Shown piece after piece: positions 36,036-44,808 of a stretch of DNA of 64,000 bases. Where the stretch lies: NCBI GenBank assembly GCA_023397505.1, contig JAEWUC010000006.1, forward strand, positions 20,833-84,832, in the 5' to 3' direction. A program made the position numbers and the translations under genes. The notes under the pieces were generated by a model that was not told the origin of the DNA, did not search any database, and was given only the letters and a program-made list of their open reading frames with translations. This stretch comes from Bacteroidota bacterium (lineage in GTDB: Bacteria > Bacteroidota > Ignavibacteria > Ignavibacteriales > Melioribacteraceae). Each line of letters opens with the position of its first letter. Position 1 is the stretch's first letter.

Positions 36036-36167
36036 TTTACATTCTCAAGAAATTTTTTTTTAATTGGGTGGAAAAATAATGAAAAGAAGTCTATTTCTCT
36101 TGTCGCACAAAAAAGTAACTATTAAGAAACAAAATTATCAGTGATACGATGCAACTCTAAATTCAAT

Positions 36168-36554
36168 TCATTCTTTTTCTTTTATATGCAGTTTATGAAG
36201 AAAGCGGTGAATAACCGGCGCAAATACAACACCAACTGTAACTAAGAATACAACTCCACAAAACAAGGAATAAAATGAAGCAAATATTTTACCGGAATCA
36301 GTTGTTAATTGATCAACTGGTCCCATACCGCCAAGTATCATTGATGCATTAAGCAGTGAATCAATCCATCCTAAACCTTCTGTAAAGCGATATCCCAGGA
36401 TGCCAATCAATAACGAAAAAATGATTAAATAAAGTCCTAGAAAAAAGTGTGAAAAAAATCTTTTAAGAAACAATTTACTTGTTAAAAGCGGTTCATGCTT
36501 GCTTTCAAATTGGAAATGCTTACTTCTTCGCCGGACTTTAATTGTTTGATTCAT
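36168..36554 (-). CDS. Small membrane protein of unknown function
   Basis: A 128-residue protein with a basic N-terminus (~35 residues), then a strong helix (FFLGLYLIIFSLLIGILGY), a pore-loop-like segment LLNASMILGGMGPVDQL, and a second helix (KIFASFYSLFCGVVFLVTVGVVF). The helix-loop-helix layout resembles a two-TM ion channel, but the loop has GGMG rather than a TVGYG filter, so no channel function is claimed. Its start overlaps the stop of the cysteine-rich lipoprotein gene by 4 nt, so the two are a coupled pair. Confidence 0.75.
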   Translation of the reverse strand: MNQTIKVRRRSKHFQFESKHEPLLTSKLFLKRFFSHFFLGLYLIIFSLLIGILGYRFTEGLGWIDSLLNASMILGGMGPVDQLTTDSGKIFASFYSLFCGVVFLVTVGVVFAPVIHRFLHKLHIKEKE

Positions 36555-36991
36555 CTTTCTGCTTCCACTAAGTATAAAACATCGCTTTCATTTTCCGATT
36601 TCATAATACATTTAATAGTGTATTTATTCAAAGGCAGAGATTCAAATTCACCGTGGATAATATAATTGCATATGCATTTGCACAGATTATCGGCGGTATC
36701 TGTAACTGCAATTATTATTGAATCATTTAAAACTTTTGATGTTGTCAAAAATCTGTTCTCATCCGGACAGCAATTGCCTGAAACACAAAACTCTATTTCC
36801 AATTTTTCAGTGAATGAATAGTGAAAACAAGAATCAATTTGTGCATTAAATGATTTAGAAAGCGAATTACCTTTGCAACCCGGTATTTGATAAAGTGCAG
36901 CTTTAATTTCAGGTGAAGTTCCCTCTCCACATGAATTAAAAATTAATATCCCGAAAATAATACATACAAGTGTTCGAATATAATTCTTCAT
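36551..36991 (-). CDS. Cysteine-rich lipoprotein of unknown function
   Basis: A 146-residue exported lipoprotein with lipobox NSC (Cys21). The mature part has nine further cysteines, including CCPDE and NLCKCICNY, suggesting disulfides or metal binding in the periplasm. No family recognised. Coupled by a 4-nt overlap to the downstream membrane protein. Confidence 0.75.
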   Translation of the reverse strand: MKNYIRTLVCIIFGILIFNSCGEGTSPEIKAALYQIPGCKGNSLSKSFNAQIDSCFHYSFTEKLEIEFCVSGNCCPDENRFLTTSKVLNDSIIIAVTDTADNLCKCICNYIIHGEFESLPLNKYTIKCIMKSENESDVLYLVEAER

Positions 36992-37090
36992 TTTAAAATT
37001 CCATTTGAAATTTATTAAATAAGATTATATCCGAAAAAAGTAACACAAGACTAAAAATCACCTTCGTAAACTAAATTATTTAGCTCACAA

Positions 37091-37633
37091 TTAATACCCG
37101 ATCATAATCAATTTTTCTATTGTTTTTTCTGCCACATTATAAATTGAATTCGGCTGAGCATTAAGTCCCCACTTTATTAAATCAGCTTCTCTTTGGTGGA
37201 TTAACAAAGACTTTTTACGGGCATCGAAGACTTTCAGTGCAACCGGTTTCATATCAACTGTGTTTGAATAAGGAGAATCGTCAATTTTATTTTGGTGAAC
37301 GGATTCAACTTTACCTGCAATTATTAAATCAACATCAATTTTATCTGCAATCAAGCGAACTTGTTCATTTGTTGAATTTGCGAGATCAAAATCCAAACTT
37401 AGAATATCCGCCCATACAGAGTCGTCTTTGATCACATTATATCCCTTTGATAAAAATGCATTCATCACCGATTCACGAAATGTATCAATTACATAAGGAT
37501 AGCGCTCGTTTTCCAAGAAAGGAAGTACAATTACAGAGTATTCTTTCTTTTGTGATTTTATTCCATCTTGAGCAAATGTAGTAATAAATACAGTTAACAG
37601 AAGGAACACTGATAAAACATTGCTAGGTTTCAT
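37091..37633 (-). CDS. Exported protein of unknown function, CsgG/LpoB-like fold possible
   Basis: A 180-residue protein with a signal peptide (NVLSVFLLLTVFITTFA, cut before QDG). The mature domain begins with a strand-helix pattern, YSVIVLPFLENERY..VIDTFRESVMNAFLSKGYNVI, then ADKIDVDLIIAGKVESV. This alternation, with an internal GKVES-type strand, is typical of the CsgG / LpoB / FlgT group of periplasmic domains. The resemblance is by pattern only; function unknown. Confidence 0.72.
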   Translation of the reverse strand: MKPSNVLSVFLLLTVFITTFAQDGIKSQKKEYSVIVLPFLENERYPYVIDTFRESVMNAFLSKGYNVIKDDSVWADILSLDFDLANSTNEQVRLIADKIDVDLIIAGKVESVHQNKIDDSPYSNTVDMKPVALKVFDARKKSLLIHQREADLIKWGLNAQPNSIYNVAEKTIEKLIMIGY

Positions 37634-37682
37634 TATACCCCCGTAAAATGTTGATAAATAATAAGACTTGATGAAAATTACC

Positions 37683-37710
37683 GCAATGTAAAAATATCGT
37701 GCTACATTGC
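37683..37710 (-). terminator. Hairpin over the rlmN stop codon, possible weak terminator
   Basis: Perfect 8-bp repeat GCAATGTA (37683-37690) / TACATTGC (37703-37710) with a 12-nt loop. The rlmN stop codon is part of the stem. On the minus strand it is followed by GGTAATTTTC, so the T-run is poor. Confidence 0.4.
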
Positions 37711-38763
37711 TTTAACAGCAAGCTGTCCGCATGCAGCGGCGATATCGTCGCCTTGTGTTTCGCGAACCATAACCGTTATGTTATTGTTTCGTAGTTTATC
37801 AACAAATCTCATAATATCGTCATACGGGGTAGGGTCAAGTTCGGCGGAAATTCCACCGGGGTTCATGTGTTTAATACTATTGAAAGGTATAACATTTATT
37901 TTTGATGGAAGTTTTGAGCACAATTTTGTCAATTCTTTTACATCTTCATCTCTGTCATTTAATCCCTTCAGCATAGTGTATTCAAACGTAATCCGTGTTT
38001 TGGTTTTTTGTGTATAATATTTAATTGAGTCAATATTTTCTTTTAGAGAATACTTTTTATTAATAGGCATTATTTTCGTACGGATATCTTCAAATGCAGA
38101 ATGAAGTGAGAATGCAAGCTTTACTCTGAAGGGACTTTCGGCAAGCTCCTTAATTTTATGTGCTATTCCGGCAGTTGAAACGGTTATCCGGTTTCTGCTC
38201 AATCCTTTTGTTAATTCGTGTGTAAAAATTTCGATCGATTTTAATGTATTTTCATAATTTAACAAAGGTTCGCCCATTCCCATATAAACTATGTTTGTAA
38301 TTTTTTCTTTCCCGTTTTCCTTAGCTGCTAAAAGATATTGATCAACAATTTCACCCGAAGTTAAATTTCTTTTATAACCCATCAATCCGGTTGCACAGAA
38401 TTTGCAATCGAGCGGGCAGCCGACTTGTGTGGAAATGCATAATGTGTTTCTGTCTTTTTCAGGAATTAAGACCGACTCTATCTTCCTATTATCGTGGGTT
38501 GTAAATAAGTATTTTTTTGTCCCGGTCGATGGTGAGTTTTGTGTGTCCGTTAATGACAATGTTTTTAATTCACAGCTTTCGGCAAGTTTATTGCGAAGTT
38601 CCTTCGACAAATTCTGCATCGTGTTAAAATCAAAACTGATGTGGTTGTAAATCCAATTGAAAAGTTGTTGACCGCGGAATTTTGGTTCTCCGATTGAAAT
38701 GCAAAACTCTTCGAGTTCCGCAAGCGTTAATCCTTTTAATTGTATTTTCTTTTTCGTCTCCAT
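37702..38763 (-). CDS. rlmN: 23S rRNA (A2503-C2) / tRNA (A37-C2) methyltransferase RlmN
   Basis: A 353-residue radical-SAM methyltransferase. The cluster cysteines are C116, C120 and C123 (CPLDCKFC). The methyl-carrying cysteine is C345 in DDIAAACGQL, and C109 corresponds to the resolving cysteine. NIVYMGMGEPLLNYENTLKSI and RNRITVSTAGI are typical. ATG 38763. The 188-bp gap to the divergent acyl-CoA dehydrogenase shows no clear motif. Confidence 0.97.
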   Translation of the reverse strand: METKKKIQLKGLTLAELEEFCISIGEPKFRGQQLFNWIYNHISFDFNTMQNLSKELRNKLAESCELKTLSLTDTQNSPSTGTKKYLFTTHDNRKIESVLIPEKDRNTLCISTQVGCPLDCKFCATGLMGYKRNLTSGEIVDQYLLAAKENGKEKITNIVYMGMGEPLLNYENTLKSIEIFTHELTKGLSRNRITVSTAGIAHKIKELAESPFRVKLAFSLHSAFEDIRTKIMPINKKYSLKENIDSIKYYTQKTKTRITFEYTMLKGLNDRDEDVKELTKLCSKLPSKINVIPFNSIKHMNPGGISAELDPTPYDDIMRFVDKLRNNNITVMVRETQGDDIAAACGQLAVKAM

Positions 38764-38951
38764 TTGGGCGGTAAATATATACAGTCTCGTTCTAAAATGC
38801 TGTGTGAGTTTTATTGCTTGTTTGATTTAGAATAATACAAGCATGTCCGGGAGATGTAGGTTTTAAGCAGTGAAACTTAATTGCTATTTCAAAGGGCTTT
38901 CTTTAGTTTTGAATCACAAGCAACTAATCTGCAATTCATAATAGAGGCATT

Positions 38952-40094
38952 ATGAATTTTGATTTTAGCGATGATCAGTTATTAATTCAGCAGACTTCAC
39001 GAGAGTTTGCCGAATCTGAAATAGCATCGTCGGTTATCCGGCGCGATATAGATGCACAATTTCCATATGAGATAGTTAAAAAACTCGGTGAGCTCGGTTT
39101 TATGGGTATGATGGTCTCACCGCAATATGACGGTGCTGGGCTCGATACCGTTAGTTATGCTTTGGCTGTTATGGAAATTTCTAAAGTTGATGCAAGTATC
39201 GGCGTTATCATGTCGGTTAATAATTCCTTGGTTTGTTATGGAATAGAAAAATGGGGATCTGAATTTGTAAAAGAAAAATATTTAAAACCATTAGCCCGCG
39301 GTGAAAAACTTGGTGCATTTGCTCTTTCGGAACCTGAAGCCGGCAGCGATGCTACTCAGCAACACACTTATGCAGTTAAGGAAGGAGGTTATTGGATAAT
39401 TAACGGAATAAAAAACTGGATAACTAACGGTATAAACGCGGATTATTTTCTTGTGTTTGCGCAGACAGATAAAGAAAAAGCGCATCATGGTATAACCTGT
39501 TTTGTTGTTGAGAAAGGTACTCCCGGTTTTGGCCACGGCATTAAAGAAGATAAACTCGGCATTCGCAGCAGCGATACATGTTCATTAACTTTTGAAAACT
39601 GCCGAGTGCCCGAAGAAAATATAGTTTGGGAAGTGGGCAAAGGATTTAATTTTGCTATGAATACTTTAAACGGCGGACGCATTGGAATTGCCGCTCAAGC
39701 ATGCGGAATCGCAGAAGCTTCCTTAAATGCGGCTGTAAATTATTCAAAGACACGAAAAGCGTTTGGCACGGAAATAAAAAACCATCAGGCAATTCAGTTT
39801 AAAATTGCCGATATGTCGGTCAAAGTAGAAGCCGCCAAATTATTAACTCTTAAAGCCGCCGCACTAAAGGATAGCGGGAAAAAGTATTCCAAAGAAGCCG
39901 CGGCTGCAAAATTATATGCTTCGCAAATTGCAGTAGATTGTGCGCTCGAAGCAATTCAAATTCACGGCGGGTACGGGTACGTTCGCGAATATCATGTAGA
40001 AAGATTTTTACGTGACGCAAAAATTACCGAGATTTACGAAGGCACTTCCGAAATACAACGGATTGTAATTGCCCGTGAGCTTTTAAAGGACTAA
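38952..40094 (+). CDS. Acyl-CoA dehydrogenase (short-chain type)
   Basis: A 380-residue FAD flavoprotein for alpha,beta-oxidation of acyl-CoA. Signatures: GAFALSEPEAGSDATQQ, WITNGINADYFLVFAQT and the C-terminal signature IQIHGGYGYVREYHVERFLRDAKITEIYEGTSEIQ region; the glutamate in YEGTSEIQ matches the catalytic base of short-chain enzymes. Closest in pattern to butyryl-CoA dehydrogenases. No etfAB or other beta-oxidation gene is adjacent. ATG 38952. Confidence 0.95.
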   Translation: MNFDFSDDQLLIQQTSREFAESEIASSVIRRDIDAQFPYEIVKKLGELGFMGMMVSPQYDGAGLDTVSYALAVMEISKVDASIGVIMSVNNSLVCYGIEKWGSEFVKEKYLKPLARGEKLGAFALSEPEAGSDATQQHTYAVKEGGYWIINGIKNWITNGINADYFLVFAQTDKEKAHHGITCFVVEKGTPGFGHGIKEDKLGIRSSDTCSLTFENCRVPEENIVWEVGKGFNFAMNTLNGGRIGIAAQACGIAEASLNAAVNYSKTRKAFGTEIKNHQAIQFKIADMSVKVEAAKLLTLKAAALKDSGKKYSKEAAAAKLYASQIAVDCALEAIQIHGGYGYVREYHVERFLRDAKITEIYEGTSEIQRIVIARELLKD

Positions 40095-40098
40095 TATC

Positions 40099-40542
40099 TT
40101 GAAATATTTTTTGTGTGCTTTAATATTTTTCGTTTCAGTTACCCAAGCTCAAACCGATTGGGTTAAATGGGAAGCAAAACAAATTTCGTATGAAATAAAA
40201 AAGAATCCGGGAAACACAGTTCAAGCAAATGTTGCCGGAATTACTGCAAAAATTGTAAACGCTGCTAAAGTTGTTTATAAAACAATGTTTTCGGATTTGG
40301 ATGGTGATAATTGTCCGTTTCATCCGTCATGTTCCCAGTTTTATGCCGACGCTGTGGGCGAAACGAATCTTCTAAAAGGTACTTTAATGTTTATTGATAG
40401 ATTTACACGAGACATTAATTTTTTCAAAGGATTTAACGAATATCCAAAATATTCCAGTAATAAATTCTTTGACCCCGCTGTAAATTATACTTTGGATCAA
40501 AACAAAATAATTTTTCAAACTTCCGATAATCCTGCCAGATAA
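40099..40542 (+). CDS. Exported YidD-like protein
   Basis: A 147-residue protein beginning with a cleavable signal peptide (YFLCALIFFVSVTQAQT). Residues ~70-100 match the YidD core: NCPFHPSCSQFYADAVGETNLLKGTLMFIDRFTRD, like the C-x-F-x-PSCSxY..Ai..G...G..l...R pattern. YidD helps YidC insert membrane proteins and is normally a short cytosolic-face amphipathic protein; an exported, extended form is unusual. Start is TTG 40099, 4 nt after the dehydrogenase. It leads directly into two TPR membrane proteins. Confidence 0.8.
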   Translation: MKYFLCALIFFVSVTQAQTDWVKWEAKQISYEIKKNPGNTVQANVAGITAKIVNAAKVVYKTMFSDLDGDNCPFHPSCSQFYADAVGETNLLKGTLMFIDRFTRDINFFKGFNEYPKYSSNKFFDPAVNYTLDQNKIIFQTSDNPAR

Positions 40543-40543
40543 T

Positions 40544-41440
40544 ATGCTTTTATTAAATCTTAAAAATAAAACAAGCGCTTTTGGGATAATAATATTCTGT
40601 TTAATTCTTCGATTAGAATTTACTTTTGCTCAAACAACAATAAATGATGCTAGTCTTGCTTCACCCGCAAACAGACTAAAATTCGGCAACTATTTGTTTG
40701 AAGAAAAAGATTATTTGCGCGCTTTGGATGAATTCAAGGCTTATTTAAAAACTGAGGATAACGATACGATCCGCTACAAATTTTCGGAATGCTTTTTTAG
40801 AATCGGACGTTACAAGGAAGCCGCAGAGAATTATAAAAGTTTGTTTTTCCATTCACCTCTTTCGGATGCTGCTCGACTTGGTTTTTATAAATCTGTTTTC
40901 TTTCAAAATGACTATAAAATTTTCCGGGATGAAGTAAATGAAGGCAGTTATCTCCCTGTAAAATATGAGAAAGATGTAATCCGTCTTCAATTAGTTTCGC
41001 ATTTTTTTGATGATTCAGTTCTGCCGGATACAAATAAATTTTTTATTCAGTTTGAAGATTCCAATAAAACTGAGATTCGTAAATTTTATTTCATGAAAAA
41101 ATATCCCAAGAAAAAAAATCCAATGACAGCGGCGTTGTTATCTGCTGCAATTCCGGGCCTCGGTAAAATTTATACGGAAGAAATAGGGGACGGGATCACT
41201 GCTTTCGTTGCAACTGGTTTATTAACGTATCTTTCAATTAATAATTTTAACCATGATCATAAATTCCGGGGATGGCTTTTCGCGGGAATGGCGGCATTAA
41301 GTTATGCCGGAAATATTTACGGGTCGGCGGCTTCCGCCCAAATTTACAACGCCGGTATAAAATTCAATTTTGATAAAGATGTAAAATTCTATTTTGAACA
41401 AAGGAATTACCTTTTACCAAATGAGAACTGGCTGAAATGA
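40544..41440 (+). CDS. TPR protein with C-terminal membrane domain (first of pair)
   Basis: A 298-residue exported protein: signal sequence to ~residue 29, TPR-like helices (NYLFEEKDYLRALDEFKAYLKTED, CFFRIGRYKEAAENYKSLF) to ~residue 110, a linker, then a hydrophobic C-terminal domain beginning MTAALLSAAIPGLGKIYTEEIGDGITAF. The PGxGxIYT-x5-G signature is repeated in the next gene. Such domains occur in DUF5683-like membrane proteins of Bacteroidota. Begins 1 nt after the YidD-like stop, overlaps the next gene by 4 nt. Confidence 0.75.
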   Translation: MLLLNLKNKTSAFGIIIFCLILRLEFTFAQTTINDASLASPANRLKFGNYLFEEKDYLRALDEFKAYLKTEDNDTIRYKFSECFFRIGRYKEAAENYKSLFFHSPLSDAARLGFYKSVFFQNDYKIFRDEVNEGSYLPVKYEKDVIRLQLVSHFFDDSVLPDTNKFFIQFEDSNKTEIRKFYFMKKYPKKKNPMTAALLSAAIPGLGKIYTEEIGDGITAFVATGLLTYLSINNFNHDHKFRGWLFAGMAALSYAGNIYGSAASAQIYNAGIKFNFDKDVKFYFEQRNYLLPNENWLK

Positions 41441-42270
41441 TTATTATGAAAAAGTATTTTATGATATTCATAATATTCTTTGCATACAATATAAATGCAC
41501 AGAATCATCTCGCCATTCAATTTGAGTATGCAAACACGCTTTTCAAATCCAGGTTGTATTTCGATTCGATAACTGAGTACAAGCGATTACTTTTCTTCGA
41601 CACTCAAAATGAGTATTCTTTTTCTGCAAATTATAAAATCGGCGAAGCTTATAAAGCCGGTGCAAAGTTTGATGAAGCAGTAAAGTATTTTGCAATTGCG
41701 GAATTAAATTCTTCAACCGATCAACAAAAATATTCTGCTAAAATTGAGATTATCAAAGCAAATATTTTGAGAAGAACAACCGACCGCGCGATTCAATTGC
41801 TAAACGAAATTGAGAGCGAAAACATTGCCGTTAAAGATTCAATAAACTATTGGCGCGGCTGGGCTTATATGTTTGCCGATGATTGGAAATCCGCATCCGA
41901 ATTCTTTGCGAAAATTAACAGTTATCACGAGTTAAAGTTACTTTGCGACCGTGTTGAAAAGGAAAAGGTTTCGGTTACTTTTGCAAAGGTTATTTCTTAT
42001 ATTTTGCCGGGCGCGGGACAAATTTATACGGGACAGTATTTATCCGGGCTTTTGTCATTGGGTTATAATGCTTTGTTCGGTTATCTGAGTGTAAATTCAT
42101 TTATTGAAGATAGGGCATTCGATGGAGCGGCAACCGGGCTTTTGCTATGGCTAAGATTTTATAGAGGCAATATTCAAAACGCTGAAAAATTTGCCGTCGA
42201 AAAAAATATTGACGTTGCTAATAAAACATTGCGGTATCTACAAAATAATTATCAGGGATTAAAACCGTGA
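41437..42270 (+). CDS. TPR protein with C-terminal membrane domain (second of pair)
   Basis: A 277-residue protein with the same plan as its upstream neighbour: signal peptide (MIFIIFFAYNINAQ), TPR-like helices (FEYANTLFKSRLYFDSITEYKRLLF, YKIGEAYKAGAKFDEAVKYF), then a hydrophobic C-terminal domain AKVISYILPGAGQIYTGQYLSGLLSL. The shared PGxGxIYT..G motif and order of parts indicate ancient duplication. Probable start ATG 41437 or 41446. GTGA overlap with the ACT-domain gene downstream. Confidence 0.75.
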   Translation: MIIMKKYFMIFIIFFAYNINAQNHLAIQFEYANTLFKSRLYFDSITEYKRLLFFDTQNEYSFSANYKIGEAYKAGAKFDEAVKYFAIAELNSSTDQQKYSAKIEIIKANILRRTTDRAIQLLNEIESENIAVKDSINYWRGWAYMFADDWKSASEFFAKINSYHELKLLCDRVEKEKVSVTFAKVISYILPGAGQIYTGQYLSGLLSLGYNALFGYLSVNSFIEDRAFDGAATGLLLWLRFYRGNIQNAEKFAVEKNIDVANKTLRYLQNNYQGLKP

Positions 42271-42695
42271 AACTTTCCGAAGATGAAATAAGAAAAATTA
42301 CTTTCCAAGTTATAAGTGAATTGGGCGATAAAGCTACGCCGGAAAATGTAAAAGAAGCTGTCCGCAAAAAAGTTGAAACAATGAGCGGCGGCGAATATCA
42401 TTTTGAAAAAGGCGAGATAACTTCCGGCCGGGTTATTTTAACAGCGTTTGGGTTAAATAAACCGGGAATAGTTGCCGGTGTTACAAAAGCTCTTGGTGAT
42501 TCCGAGTGCGATATTCAAGATTTAAGTCAAAGAATTATGGGCGATTTTTTTACAATGATAATGATTATAGATATATCGGCTTCACCGAAAGATTTGAAGG
42601 AAATTCAAGAGCAAATGAGTAGAATTGCGGAAGAATTAAAAGTTAAAATCTATCTACAACACGAAAATGTTTTTAGATATATGCACAGGATTTGA
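42267..42695 (+). CDS. ACT-domain regulatory protein (UPF0237-like)
   Basis: A 142-residue protein. A ~45-residue helical N-terminus precedes a C-terminal ACT domain, VILTAFGLNKPGIVAGVTKALGDSECDIQDLSQRIMGDFFTMIMIID, with the ligand-binding GLNKPGIVAGV turn. UPF0237 ACT proteins and UPF0210 proteins are encoded side by side in many bacteria, as here. Start GTG 42267 overlaps the previous stop. Confidence 0.88.
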   Translation: MKLSEDEIRKITFQVISELGDKATPENVKEAVRKKVETMSGGEYHFEKGEITSGRVILTAFGLNKPGIVAGVTKALGDSECDIQDLSQRIMGDFFTMIMIIDISASPKDLKEIQEQMSRIAEELKVKIYLQHENVFRYMHRI

Positions 42696-42733
42696 AAAAA
42701 ATTTTTACAACAAACTATTGAAAACTATCAAAC

Positions 42734-44095
42734 ATGCAATACGACTTTGAAGAAATACTCGAAACAATAAGAATGACGGAAATAGAGCATTTCGATATCC
42801 GAACTGTTACGCTTGGCATAAGTCTGCGCGATTGCCACGACCGGAATATTGAAATAACTAAACAAAAAATTCACGATAAGATTCTTAAGTACGGCAGGAA
42901 TCATGTAAAATTGGCAAAGGAAGTCGAATCGCAATATGGAATATCAATAGCTAATAAAAGGATATCCGTTACACCGGTATCGATCCCGTTTGATTCTTTT
43001 TCCGAAGAAGAATTTGTTGAAATAGCCAAAACACTTGATAATGCAGCTGATGAAATTGGAATAGATTACCTTGCCGGATTTTCTGCTCTTGTTCAAAAAG
43101 GAATGACAAACGGGGAGCGCGAATTAATAAAATCAATTCCTTCCGCACTTGCCCAAACAAAACATGTTTGTTCCAGCGTTAATATTGCTTCTACAAAAGC
43201 CGGAATAAATATGGACGCTATTATGATGATGGCTGAAGTTATAAAATCAACAGCGGAAAAAACTAAAGACAAGGATTCGATTGGTTGTGCGAAACTTGTT
43301 GTATTTGCAAATGCAGTTGAAGATAATCCTTTTGTTGCCGGCGCATTCCATGGAGTTACTGAACCTGAAGTTGTTTTAAATGTTGGTATCAGCGGGCCAG
43401 GCGTAGTTCTTCAAGCAATTAAAGAAGCCGGAAGAGTTGATTTGCAGCAGTTGGCTGAAGTAATAAAAAAAACAATATTTAAAATTACTCGTGCAGGCGA
43501 ATTAATAGGAAGAAACGTTGCGGAAAAGCACGGAATTCCTTTTGGAATTGTTGATATTTCCTTAGCTCCTACTCCGGCTGAAGGTGACAGTATTGCAGAT
43601 ATTTTAAAAGCAATGGGCGTTGAGGATGTTGGCGCACCCGGAACAACCGCGGCTTTGGCTATGTTGAATGATTCAGTTAAGAAAGCGGGATTAATGGCAA
43701 GTTCTTCCGTGGGAGGAATGAGCGGCGCTTTTATTCCTGTCAGCGAGGATATGGGTATGATTAGAGCTGTGCAAGCTGGAAATCTTTCTCTTGAAAAATT
43801 GGAAGCGATGACGGCTGTTTGTTCTGTAGGACTCGATATGATTGCAGTTCCCGGCGACACTCCGGCAACAACATTAGCCGGAATAATCGCAGATGAAGCG
43901 GCTATCGGAGTCATTAATGATAAGACTACTGCTGTAAGAATTATACCTGCATACGGAAAGAAAGTTGGTGATTTTGTTGATTACGGCGGCTTACTCGGCA
44001 AAGCGCCAATTATGGAAGTGAGAACAATTAGCAGTGCGGGATTTGTAGAGCGAGGAGGAAAAATTCCTGCACCAATGAGAAGTTTGACGAACTAA
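42734..44095 (+). CDS. UPF0210 (DUF711/PFL) family protein
   Basis: A 453-residue protein of the UPF0210 family. Diagnostic stretches include EILETIRMTEIEHFDIRTVTLGISLRDC, GMTNGERELIKSIPSAL, SGPGVVLQAI, GVEDVGAPGTTAALAMLNDSVKKAG and GGLLGKAPIMEVR. Distant structural relation to glycyl-radical enzymes has been proposed for the family but no function is established. Paired with the ACT gene 38 nt upstream. Confidence 0.93.
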   Translation: MQYDFEEILETIRMTEIEHFDIRTVTLGISLRDCHDRNIEITKQKIHDKILKYGRNHVKLAKEVESQYGISIANKRISVTPVSIPFDSFSEEEFVEIAKTLDNAADEIGIDYLAGFSALVQKGMTNGERELIKSIPSALAQTKHVCSSVNIASTKAGINMDAIMMMAEVIKSTAEKTKDKDSIGCAKLVVFANAVEDNPFVAGAFHGVTEPEVVLNVGISGPGVVLQAIKEAGRVDLQQLAEVIKKTIFKITRAGELIGRNVAEKHGIPFGIVDISLAPTPAEGDSIADILKAMGVEDVGAPGTTAALAMLNDSVKKAGLMASSSVGGMSGAFIPVSEDMGMIRAVQAGNLSLEKLEAMTAVCSVGLDMIAVPGDTPATTLAGIIADEAAIGVINDKTTAVRIIPAYGKKVGDFVDYGGLLGKAPIMEVRTISSAGFVERGGKIPAPMRSLTN

Positions 44096-44149
44096 TTAAG
44101 TTGAATAAACATCTAATTAAAAAATTTTATTTCATTTTAAGGAGGTCTA

Positions 44150-44755
44150 ATGAAAAAGGGATTACTCATTACTCTTGGAGTAGTTGCTTTTATAGTAATT
44201 ATAGTTATTGCTCTAATTAGTTGGGGTGTTGGAGTTTATAACAATTTGGTTAGCTTAAACGAAGGTGTTAACCAATCGTGGAGCCAGGTTGAAAACCAAT
44301 ACCAAAGAAGATATGACCTTATTCCAAATTTAGTTTCAACTGTTAAGGGAGTTGCCGAATTTGAAAAAGAAACCTTTACAGCTGTTACTGAAGCTCGCGC
44401 TAAAGTCGGACAAATTAAATTGAGTTCAGAACAATTAGCCGATCCTCAAGCATTTCAAAAATTCCAACAGGCACAGGATGGGTTGAGCAGTGCATTATCA
44501 AGATTACTTGTAGTTTCAGAAAATTACCCGCAATTAAAAGCCAACGAAAACTTTTTGCAGCTTCAGGCACAACTTGAAGGAACAGAAAATAGAATTTCAG
44601 TTGAACGCATGAAATTTAACCAGATTGTTCAGGATTACAATACACAAATCAAAAGATTCCCGGCCACAATTATTGCCGGTATGACGGGATTTGGCGAGAA
44701 ACAATATTTTAAAGCTGCTGCAGGCGCTAATGAAGCTCCGAAAGTTCAATTCTAA
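44150..44755 (+). CDS. LemA-family protein
   Basis: A 201-residue protein: an N-terminal membrane helix (LLITLGVVAFIVIIVIALISWG), then long helices with the LemA signature YNNLVSLNEGVNQSWSQVENQYQRRYDLIPNLVSTVKG and FNQIVQDYNTQIKRFP. Function is unknown but LemA is often encoded beside TPM-domain proteins, as here. Strong ribosome site (aaggagg) before ATG 44150. Confidence 0.96.
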   Translation: MKKGLLITLGVVAFIVIIVIALISWGVGVYNNLVSLNEGVNQSWSQVENQYQRRYDLIPNLVSTVKGVAEFEKETFTAVTEARAKVGQIKLSSEQLADPQAFQKFQQAQDGLSSALSRLLVVSENYPQLKANENFLQLQAQLEGTENRISVERMKFNQIVQDYNTQIKRFPATIIAGMTGFGEKQYFKAAAGANEAPKVQF

Positions 44756-44808
44756 AAAACAGTGAGAGTGTAGAGTTTTGAACATAGAGTAATTAATATT
44801 ATAGGACG

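Noticed and set aside
36036..36167. Guanidine riboswitch upstream of the SMR exporter gene
   Set aside because: The sequence between the SMR gene and the next gene has no ACGR-loop hairpins or other guanidine aptamer landmark that I can find.
36168..36554. Potassium channel call for the 128-residue membrane protein
   Set aside because: The loop between the helices has GGMG and no TVGYG or related filter; the layout alone is not enough.
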